Below the pieces are notes generated by a model. That model was not told the DNA's origin and did no database searches. It saw nothing but the letters and a program-made list of their open reading frames with translations. Below are positions 57,307-64,000 of a stretch of 64,000 nucleotides of DNA, one piece after another (positions within the stretch are counted from its first letter, which is position 1; each line of letters opens with the position of its first letter). Position numbers and translations under genes: made by a program. Location of the stretch: the NCBI GenBank assembly GCA_031282405.1, contig JAITDU010000045.1:62001-126000 (forward strand), read 5' to 3'. This DNA comes from Coriobacteriales bacterium. GTDB taxonomy: Bacteria; Actinomycetota; Coriobacteriia; Coriobacteriales; UBA8131.

Positions 57307-57456
57307 CGTCTGCTCTCTGTTGTCGGGTCTGCTCTGGCCGGGCTTTTTTCGTGGTTGACCGGCTTGCAAGGGGCTTATGACAAGAGCCCTTCGTAGATTG
57401 TACAACAAGCCGGGCGTACTGACGAGGACGAAGCGGTTCGTAAGACTATTGTCACA

Positions 57457-57945
57457 TTAAAGCGCAGTCAGCTTGGTCTCCAGGGCGCGCTGTACACGAG
57501 GTGTTACCCAATCCGATATATTGCCATTTAAAATAGCAATTTCTTTGACCATGGAAGAAGACAAATACATATATTGAGGCGTGGCCATGATGAACACGGT
57601 CTCCAACTCAGGGTTAAGATGATAGTTGAGCGAAGCCTGCTGGAACTCGGATTCAAAATCCGTAACTGCCCTCAGTCCTTTGACAATAGCATTGGCTTTG
57701 ACCTCGCTGGCAAAATCTACGAGCAGTTTGCTAAACGGCACAACTTCCACATTGGGTAAATGCGCTACACCGTCTGCTACAAAGGCCACGCGTTCTGCCA
57801 CCGTAAACAAGGGCCCTGAGCCCTTCTGGGCAGAAGCGGCGACCCCAACGATGATGTGCGTGAATATCTGAGCAGAGCGCTCAATGACATCAATGTGTCC
57901 CAGGGTGATGGGATCATAGGTACCGGGGACAAGAGCTACAGACAT
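57457..57945 (-). CDS. coaD: Phosphopantetheine adenylyltransferase
   Basis: Penultimate step of coenzyme A synthesis. The 162-residue protein has LVPGTYDPITLGHIDVIERS (TxGH-type nucleotide motif with His18), KGLRAVTDFESEFQ and SSSMVKEIA near the C-terminus. It stands 42 bases after rsmD, the usual rsmD-coaD pair. Confidence 0.96.
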   Translation of the reverse strand: MSVALVPGTYDPITLGHIDVIERSAQIFTHIIVGVAASAQKGSGPLFTVAERVAFVADGVAHLPNVEVVPFSKLLVDFASEVKANAIVKGLRAVTDFESEFQQASLNYHLNPELETVFIMATPQYMYLSSSMVKEIAILNGNISDWVTPRVQRALETKLTAL

Positions 57946-57987
57946 ATCATTCTCCCTTGCTGGTCGTTACCACGAAAAGCACCATTT

Positions 57988-58590
57988 TTATCGGCACTGA
58001 TAATAGTCGATACCGATCGTACCGTATGTTTTGCGTAAAACCAAGCGCAATGCCAGCGGCGTGCAGGCCCTGGCCAGGACAAAACCGTCCATATCCTCGG
58101 TTTGCCGGGCACGGTGCTCCAGGCTCACGAGGGTCTGACTGCGCACAAAACCAGAGCGTCCCAGCGTTGCCATCAGGCCTTTGATACGCTCTAATCCCAG
58201 ATCGTAGGGTGGATCCAAAACCACGATATCAAAAGGTACGATACCTTTCAAGCCACTCAGCAGCTGGGGAGAAAGGCTGTCTACACGAAGAACCTGGGCC
58301 TGTGGCTCATCCATGCCAAGCGCGGAGATATTATGAGAGAGCACGGCTTGAACCTGAGCATCTCTTTCGCAAAACACGCACTGGGCAGCGCCACGCGACA
58401 GCAGTTCCAGCCCTAATGCGCCACTACCGGCAAAGGCATCGAGCACCTTTGTGCCCGTGAGACCACTGGCACAAAGGCTCCAAAGGCTGGATGCCCAGGC
58501 TTCTTTGACCCTGTCTGTCGTCGGTCTGGTCTTGTTGCCCGGTACTGTTTCCAGTACGCGACCTTTGAAGGTACCGGCAATTATCCTCAT
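57988..58590 (-). CDS. rsmD: 16S rRNA (guanine966-N2)-methyltransferase
   Basis: A 200-residue SAM-dependent methyltransferase. MRIIAGTFKGRVL is the family start, KVLDAFAGSGALGLELLSRGA the SAM loop and VVLDPPYDLGL the catalytic DPPY motif. The start overlaps the recG stop by 4 bases. Confidence 0.95.
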   Translation of the reverse strand: MRIIAGTFKGRVLETVPGNKTRPTTDRVKEAWASSLWSLCASGLTGTKVLDAFAGSGALGLELLSRGAAQCVFCERDAQVQAVLSHNISALGMDEPQAQVLRVDSLSPQLLSGLKGIVPFDIVVLDPPYDLGLERIKGLMATLGRSGFVRSQTLVSLEHRARQTEDMDGFVLARACTPLALRLVLRKTYGTIGIDYYQCR

Positions 58591-60950
58591 GTGTTTTCCT
58601 GCTTCGTCGACGGCACCGTTTCGTCGTTATTTTCGACTTTGGCACTGGGATAGATTGTCTCTAGCTCATAGCGCAGGTGTTGATGATCGTACTGTTCCAG
58701 CGACGCGTCTGTCTCCAGCAGCGCTACCACGTCGTCATGGGCCTGGCTTATCAGTTCGCTGTCTCTGATTACATTGACCAGGCTCAACCGTCCTTTTCCA
58801 TGTTGGCGAACTCCGGTGATATCGCCCTCACGCCTGAGCTTCAGGTCCAACTCGGCCAACTTGAGCCCATCTGTGGTCTGCTCCAGCAGTTTCAAACGTT
58901 CCAGGGCCGTCTCAGTGCGTGAATAAGTACTGAGGAAGACCTCGCCGGGGGCTTTACCCCTGCCGACCCGTCCGCGCAGTTGATGTAGTTGCGCCAGCCC
59001 AAACCTGTCGGCATCCTCAATGAGCATCACAGTCGCGTTGGGCACATCCACACCGACTTCAATCACGGTCGTCGAAACCAGGATATCGATACGGCCTTGG
59101 CGAAACTCCTCCATAACCTCTCTTTTCTGCTCTGGAGGCAGTTTTGAGGTGAGTAGTTCAAGTCGATAGTGAGGAAATACTCGCCGGCTCAGGTATTCTA
59201 CTTGCTCGGCGGCTGCTGCCACATGATGCTCATCATCAAAGTCAAAAAGACTGTCGATAAAATGCTCCGTATCGTCACCATCAGAAGAGGTGGCACCGCT
59301 TTCAAAATCTATACGGGTATTCTGGCCCGAGAAAACACCCCGTCGTTTTGCGACCTGTGCAGTAGATGTGGACGATGAGCCGGTTGCCTCCCCTGCCGGC
59401 TCACCCGCAACCTTCCGTTCACCTATGAGTGGACAGACAATATAGCATTGCTGAGCATTCGTCACAGCGTGACGCATTGCCTCATAGGCGACAGCTCGCT
59501 CAGATCCGTGGATAATTCGGGTGGTAATCGTGGTCGACAGCGGCCGGGAGTCCAAATAGCTGGTCTGGACATCGCCATAAGCTACCAGCGCCAACGATCG
59601 TGGGATAGGGGTAGCCGTCATGCTCAACGTATCACAGCCCGCGCTTTTTGCCACCAATCGTCTGCGCTGGTCAACGCCAAAACGCTGCTGCTCGTCGATG
59701 ACGACCAGTGACAGGCGTTTGAAGCATACATTATCCTCCAACAGTGCGTGAGTACCGAATACGACCTGGATGTCACCGGTGCTCAGACCAGTGCGTATTC
59801 GCATGCGTTCTGGGGCAGAGGTTGCGGAGGTCAAAGATGCCCATGAGATGCTCAGTTGGTCAAGCAGCCCGCCCAGACTGGCGCTAAACTGGTTGGCCAG
59901 TACCTCGGTGGGTGCCATCATGGCCGCCTGCCAACCGCTCTGTGCCGCCGCGGTCAAAGCAAAAGCCGCCACAATGGTCTTTCCGGAGCCAACATCGCCC
60001 AGCAACATCCGCTTCATCCGTTTGGGTGCTGCCATGTCAGCCAGTATCTCATCTATGGCACGTTGCTGGCTCGCCGTCAGCGTGAAAGGCAGGATGTCAT
60101 TAAGCGCAACCACAGCGCCACCGTCAATGATGTGCGAAAAACAGTCGTCCTTACGATGAGCAACGCTATCGTCGCGAGCCAGGCCCAATTGTACCCAAAA
60201 AACCTCTTCATAGGTCAGCCGCCGTAGCGCGGCCGCAAGCGACTGTTGACTATCCGGGAAATGCACCTGTCTCAAGGCAGTTTGCCGGCTTATCAACCCT
60301 CTGCGCAGGCGCAACGTAACGGGCAATGGGTCCAACGGATCACTCACCAGCTTCAGAGCCTCTATCACCAAACGCCTGATCCAGTTAGAACTGAGATCGC
60401 CGCTTGAGCGGTAGACCGGCGAGATACCCGTGGTAGGTATGTCGCTTTCTCCCGGACGGTTTTCTCTCAAGCGATTGCCAGGCGCGGTTTTCTCTCCGTT
60501 AGTCGGCGTGGCAGCGGCGACAATGGTATACAGCGGACTTGAGAGTGATTTATAACCGTTAAAATGATCCAGTTTACCGAGCAACAGCACGGTCTGTCCC
60601 ACTTGGAAGCGCTCGGCTAGCCATGGTTGGTTGAACCAGGCAGCCTTTAACAGGCCGCTGTCATCAAAGACGGAGATTTCTACAACCGTTGCACCCTTGG
60701 CAGTCCTGCGCTTTTTGACGGCATCAATACGGCCCAAAACAACCACTTTTTGGGCGATATGTGCATGAGCAATACTCGTGATATCAGAAAAGTCGTTATA
60801 GCGAAACGGATAATAATTGAGCAGACCGCGGATGTCCTCAATGCCCAGCTTGCGAAGGCTCGAGAGGCGCTTTCCAAAGACATAACGCACAGATTCGACC
60901 GGCGTATCTAAAGCAGCTGTCTGGGCCAATCGCGACTTCATCTCGACCAC
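58587..60950 (-). CDS. recG: ATP-dependent DNA helicase RecG
   Basis: A branch-migrating helicase for stalled forks. GTG 60950 is kept, but ATG 60941 (MKSRL) is possible. The 787-residue protein has the wedge/OB domain (residues about 70-170), then helicase motifs LLGDVGSGKTIVAAFAL (I), VIDEQQRFG (II, with DEQQ for the common DEQH), MTATPIPRSLAL (III), VSTTVIEVGVDVPNA (V) and QLRGRVGRG (VI). Thr/Ser/Gly-rich stretches near residues 152-170 and 510-545 are inserts. Confidence 0.95.
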   Translation of the reverse strand: MVEMKSRLAQTAALDTPVESVRYVFGKRLSSLRKLGIEDIRGLLNYYPFRYNDFSDITSIAHAHIAQKVVVLGRIDAVKKRRTAKGATVVEISVFDDSGLLKAAWFNQPWLAERFQVGQTVLLLGKLDHFNGYKSLSSPLYTIVAAATPTNGEKTAPGNRLRENRPGESDIPTTGISPVYRSSGDLSSNWIRRLVIEALKLVSDPLDPLPVTLRLRRGLISRQTALRQVHFPDSQQSLAAALRRLTYEEVFWVQLGLARDDSVAHRKDDCFSHIIDGGAVVALNDILPFTLTASQQRAIDEILADMAAPKRMKRMLLGDVGSGKTIVAAFALTAAAQSGWQAAMMAPTEVLANQFSASLGGLLDQLSISWASLTSATSAPERMRIRTGLSTGDIQVVFGTHALLEDNVCFKRLSLVVIDEQQRFGVDQRRRLVAKSAGCDTLSMTATPIPRSLALVAYGDVQTSYLDSRPLSTTITTRIIHGSERAVAYEAMRHAVTNAQQCYIVCPLIGERKVAGEPAGEATGSSSTSTAQVAKRRGVFSGQNTRIDFESGATSSDGDDTEHFIDSLFDFDDEHHVAAAAEQVEYLSRRVFPHYRLELLTSKLPPEQKREVMEEFRQGRIDILVSTTVIEVGVDVPNATVMLIEDADRFGLAQLHQLRGRVGRGKAPGEVFLSTYSRTETALERLKLLEQTTDGLKLAELDLKLRREGDITGVRQHGKGRLSLVNVIRDSELISQAHDDVVALLETDASLEQYDHQHLRYELETIYPSAKVENNDETVPSTKQENT

Positions 60951-60981
60951 GCTATATTCAAGCCGCCCTACCCCACCGCAC

Positions 60982-62748
60982 TCATTCCGCTGACATGATC
61001 AGCGGATAGAGTGGCTGTTCGCCACGGTGGGGATCGACTTCCAGATCGTCGAATCTCTGCTCTATCTGCGCAAGCAGGACCTCGAACTGCGTCTGGTCAA
61101 GGTCCTGGCCAGCCAAAAGTGTCAATACATCGGCATCGGTGGAAATCAATGCGATCAGTTCCAACGACACCGTAATGACATCTTGGCCCACAACCTCAAG
61201 GGAACCGTCCGCAAGACCGATAACATCACCAGCCTTTATGGCTGTGCCGTTGGCTGTTTTCGCATCTTTGATGGCCGTCGTTATCTCACCGCTGCGCACC
61301 TGGGAAATAGCCTCGGTCATAAGTTCTATGTTTTCCTCGAGTTCGGCCTTGTCATCGGCCGCAAGCAAGGCTGAAAAAGACTGAAGCACACTGGTTGTGG
61401 GCACGACAGCTGCGGGTTTATCAGCACTGGATACAGCCGCATTGGCTGCCAGAATGACATTCTTGTTATTAGGGAAAATAATGACCGCCTCGGCATTGAC
61501 AGCATTGATGGCATCAACAAAGTCTTTCGTGGCAGGATTCATTGTCTGGCCACCGGAAACGATAACGTCCACACCCTGAGAGCGTAACAGCTTAGCTGTG
61601 CCTGCACCGGAACACACGGCCACATAGCCAAATGGCTTGGGAGCAGCACCCGCGGCAGATGAAAGAGGCGAGCCAGCTTCTGTGACAGCAGCGTCCCAAG
61701 ACAAGATAGTACCGGTCTTACCAAGGTCAACATCAGCACTATCTTGTGTTGATGTGCTCAAGACAGGAGCGCCAAATGCCCCGCTTGGGCTTGCCTGCAA
61801 ACCCTCCAGACGCTGGACACTCTGCTCTTGCATATTATGAATGTGTACCTCGGCCACCTGACCACGCTCGGTCATATAACTCAATACGCTGCCGGGCTCA
61901 TTGGTGTGCACATGCACCTTATAGTGGGGAGAAGCACCCACGAGAAGCTCACAGTCGCCTAACGAACCAAGAAAGTCTCGCGCGTCTGCCTCGCTTAGAT
62001 CTGTAGCATTGAACAGAAATTCCGTACAATACAAATAGTCACTGTCCTCCCAATCATTTATTTGCTCAATGGCTACCTTAGGTGCCGTGTCAATAACGGG
62101 CAAAGAAGTCTGCATCGGTGTAAGCTCGTTACCGCTCACTGCCGCCGTAAAGCCCTCCAGCAATAGGGCCAGGCCATAGCCGCCGGCATCAACAACGCCA
62201 TTGTCTTTGAGCACCGGCAAAAGCTCAGGGGTACGTCGCACCGAGGCCATAGCTTCGGTCGAGATTCGCTGCAGACTTTCGACAAGGTCAAGACCTTCCT
62301 CAGCGGCCTCAGCGGCAGCATTGGCACAGTCCTTGAGTACGGTAAGAATCGTACCTTCAACAGGCTTTCTTACAGCATTAAAGGCCACCTCAACAGCCCG
62401 CATCGCCGCCAGGGCGACAGTGGTCGAATCAAATTCTTCGGCATCGGCCAAACCCTCGCAGGCCCCTCGGAAGATCTGTGAGGTTATCACACCGGAATTG
62501 CCCCGGGCTCCCATCAGCGAACCGTGTGTGATAGCCTTGCGCACCTCCTCTAAGCTGGCCTCGGCCGGTAGTGCCTCGAGTTCCTTGACCACAGACTGCA
62601 GGGTCAAAGACATGTTTGTACCGGTATCGCCATCGGGCACGGGAAAGACATTCAGCCTGTTTATCTCCTCCACGCGCTCGTGCAAAGCACGAGCGGCTTG
62701 AGAAACATAGGAACAAGCGGCAAGGGCAAGCGGCGGCATCTGAGACAT
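60982..62748 (-). CDS. DAK2-domain protein, FakA/YloV-like kinase subunit
   Basis: A 588-residue protein. The Dak2 kinase domain is at the N-terminus (NVFPVPDGDTGTNMSLTL, ATP/Mg motif; GARGNSGVITSQIFRG), and a middle and C-terminal FakA-type region follows (GSVLSYMTERGQVAEVHIHNM, NNKNVILAANAA). FakA phosphorylates fatty acids bound to FakB (DegV) partners. No DegV gene is in the window. A Ser/Ala/Thr-rich linker occupies about residues 325-375. It lies between the Gls24 gene and recG, as is common in Gram-positives. Confidence 0.9.
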   Translation of the reverse strand: MSQMPPLALAACSYVSQAARALHERVEEINRLNVFPVPDGDTGTNMSLTLQSVVKELEALPAEASLEEVRKAITHGSLMGARGNSGVITSQIFRGACEGLADAEEFDSTTVALAAMRAVEVAFNAVRKPVEGTILTVLKDCANAAAEAAEEGLDLVESLQRISTEAMASVRRTPELLPVLKDNGVVDAGGYGLALLLEGFTAAVSGNELTPMQTSLPVIDTAPKVAIEQINDWEDSDYLYCTEFLFNATDLSEADARDFLGSLGDCELLVGASPHYKVHVHTNEPGSVLSYMTERGQVAEVHIHNMQEQSVQRLEGLQASPSGAFGAPVLSTSTQDSADVDLGKTGTILSWDAAVTEAGSPLSSAAGAAPKPFGYVAVCSGAGTAKLLRSQGVDVIVSGGQTMNPATKDFVDAINAVNAEAVIIFPNNKNVILAANAAVSSADKPAAVVPTTSVLQSFSALLAADDKAELEENIELMTEAISQVRSGEITTAIKDAKTANGTAIKAGDVIGLADGSLEVVGQDVITVSLELIALISTDADVLTLLAGQDLDQTQFEVLLAQIEQRFDDLEVDPHRGEQPLYPLIMSAE

Positions 62749-62762
62749 CGTCTGGTTCCTCC

Positions 62763-63209
62763 TCAGCGCTTGGAAACGTCGGATGAAGCGGCCTGATCAC
62801 CTTTGACTGACGTCTCTTTGATCGGAGTCTTGGCGCAGGTACGAGCCGTCATATGAACTCCCTGTACATGCACCGAGACATCCTTGACTTTGAGGTTGGC
62901 AAATGATTCCAAAACGAAGCGCACCCTATCAGCCAGATTTTTTGACACGGTAGATAGGTTCATACCGTGCTCGATGACCACATAGAGATTAGCGTTGATG
63001 CCGTCGGGATCTTTACTGATAGTCACGCCTCGGCTAAGGGCACGGGCGGGCAACAACTTTGCAATACCGTCCTGGAGCGACGGAGCTGCCATGCCTACCA
63101 CACCATAGCTTTCCATGGCGGCATAGCCCACCAGGTCGGTGAGCACGTCGTCGGTGACGTGCACGTCTCCCCCTATGGTTATCTGTTGATGTTCCGGGTT
63201 AGTCGTCAT
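62763..63209 (-). CDS. Asp23/Gls24-family envelope-stress protein
   Basis: The start MTTNPEHQQ (63209) has AGGAGAGAC upstream; length 148. VTDDVLTDLVGYAAMESYGVVGMAA and VVIEHGMNLSTVSKNLADRVRFVLE are typical of the DUF322/Asp23 domain. Partner of the DAK2 gene 14 bases away in many genomes. Confidence 0.9.
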   Translation of the reverse strand: MTTNPEHQQITIGGDVHVTDDVLTDLVGYAAMESYGVVGMAAPSLQDGIAKLLPARALSRGVTISKDPDGINANLYVVIEHGMNLSTVSKNLADRVRFVLESFANLKVKDVSVHVQGVHMTARTCAKTPIKETSVKGDQAASSDVSKR

Positions 63210-63305
63210 GTCTCTCCTAGCGTTTATGATAGTGGCGACCAAGGACAAGGGTCAAGGGTCGTGGCCAAAATCTGATTATAACAAAGCTCGGCACATGGGG
63301 ATTAT

Positions 63306-63334
63306 TTGTAATCTTCGCGGCGATATGGTAGCAT
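63306..63334 (+). promoter_or_regulatory. Promoter of rpsT
   Basis: TTGTAA (63306-63311) and TAGCAT (63329-63334) with a 17-base spacer, 69 bases before the rpsT start. Confidence 0.45.
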
Positions 63335-63403
63335 TCTCCTCCGATTTAATACTACCTTGACCTGTGACTGGCACCACAACACGACAGAAAGGCACACAGC
63401 ACC

Positions 63404-63670
63404 GTGGCAAACATCAAAAGTCAAAAGAAGCGCAACAAAACCAACGAAAAGGCCCGCCTTAAAAACCGCTCAACAAGAAGCGAACTTAAGACTTTGACCC
63501 GCCAGGTTCAGGCAGCCGTTGATGGCGGCGACGCAGAGAAAGCTCACGAGCATGCTGATCTGGCCTGTAAGATGTTGGACAAGGCCGCCTCTAAGGGCAT
63601 CATTCACAAAAACCAGGCCGCCAACCGCAAGTCGGGTATAGCCAAACTGGTCGCCTCGGTAGAATCGTAA
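63404..63670 (+). CDS. rpsT: 30S ribosomal protein S20
   Basis: An 88-residue basic protein starting at GTG 63404 ([20 protein letters not shown]), with the helical hairpin [18 protein letters not shown] and the C-terminal [19 protein letters not shown]20 binds 16S rRNA in early 30S assembly. AAAGG lies 13 bases upstream, a long spacing. It is divergent from the Gls24 operon. Confidence 0.97.
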   Translation: MANIKSQKKRNKTNEKARLKNRSTRSELKTLTRQVQAAVDGGDAEKAHEHADLACKMLDKAASKGIIHKNQAANRKSGIAKLVASVES

Positions 63671-63741
63671 CAGAGCGTCTCTATCTTCACATCTCTCGCT
63701 GCTTAGTCATCCCGCAAAATAACACTGAGGTTAGAGGATAA

Positions 63742-63818
<77 letters not shown>

Positions 63819-64000
63819 ACCTGTCGATATGCCCTGTGCCGAGAAAGAACACCCAGCAGTACCTTGGCAGCATACTTCTGGGTCATCGCGCGCAACGTCA
63901 ATGTAGATGTGAGCGCTTATCGGCAAACAGCATGCGGAAACTATACCACACCACTACCATAGAAATCGTCACACAGGAACTCGGTGGAAGAGCCTGCTCG

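Overview
The window is chromosomal DNA from an anaerobic-type actinobacterium. It most resembles the class Coriobacteriia (Eggerthellaceae-like, low-GC for that group, perhaps near Cryptobacterium or Slackia); this placement is inferred from gene order and protein style, not from a marker search. Supporting signs are the uvrC-rapZ-yvcK-whiA-pgk-tpiA-gpmI block, the rplU-rpmA-obg-proB-proA-nadD-yqeK block, RNase J next to dapA/dapB, secA-prfB...ftsE-ftsX, a transketolase split into two genes, and tRNA genes that encode CCA. Base composition is about 50% GC in the core and clearly AT-richer in the first 1.3 kb.

Layout. 1-1.1 kb: the tail of a mobile replicon, with the C-terminal part of a rolling-circle (HUH) Rep, a small one-helix membrane protein and a Cro/CI-type repressor, plus repeats and dyads. 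1.3-3.0 kb: a DUF362 4Fe-4S protein, then a gene remnant next to a 36-bp duplication. 3.0-20.6 kb, minus strand: rnj, dapA, dapB, an M16 peptidase, a TM2 protein, pnp, rpsO, yqeK, nadD, proA, proB, obg, rpmA, rplU, two tRNAs (Asn, Ile2), an HtrA protease and a mini-glutaredoxin. 20.6-23.5 kb: acpP, a frameshifted membrane-protein gene, a DUF2325 gene behind a strong promoter/operator, tRNA-Thr and metK. 23.6-28.6 kb, plus strand: a glutamate-cysteine-ligase-like gene, an unusual ATP-grasp ligase and gltX. 28.7-32.9 kb: a Gln-rich membrane protein, an orphan hybrid histidine kinase, tRNA-Gln and tRNA-Glu with a strong terminator. 33-45.7 kb: a CapA-like protein, a DUF885 lipoprotein, RNase P RNA, then the gpmI-tpiA-pgk-whiA-yvcK-rapZ-uvrC block. 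45.8-49 kb: tRNA-Ala and a small stress-type accessory island (flavin-binding PPOX-like protein, OsmC, HxlR regulator, fluoride riboswitch with crcB, nitroreductase). 49.2-63.8 kb: ftsX, ftsE, split transketolase, prfB, secA, coaD, rsmD, recG, a DAK2/FakA-like protein, an Asp23/Gls24 protein, rpsT and tRNA-Pro.

How the genes work together. Most of the window is core information processing (translation factors, ribosomal proteins, tRNAs, RNase P, RNase J/PNPase, Sec export), lower glycolysis, lysine/proline/NAD/CoA/SAM synthesis and cell division. The regions that stand out are the mobile-element edge, the gamma-glutamyl ligase plus ATP-grasp pair (candidate low-molecular-weight thiol or gamma-glutamyl peptide pathway), the fluoride-detoxification unit, and a recurring habit of inserting low-complexity Ala/Ser/Thr/Pro linkers into otherwise conserved enzymes (L21, FtsE, Obg, NadD, transketolase-N, GCS, RapZ). 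Release factor 2 carries SPT where the family has SPF.
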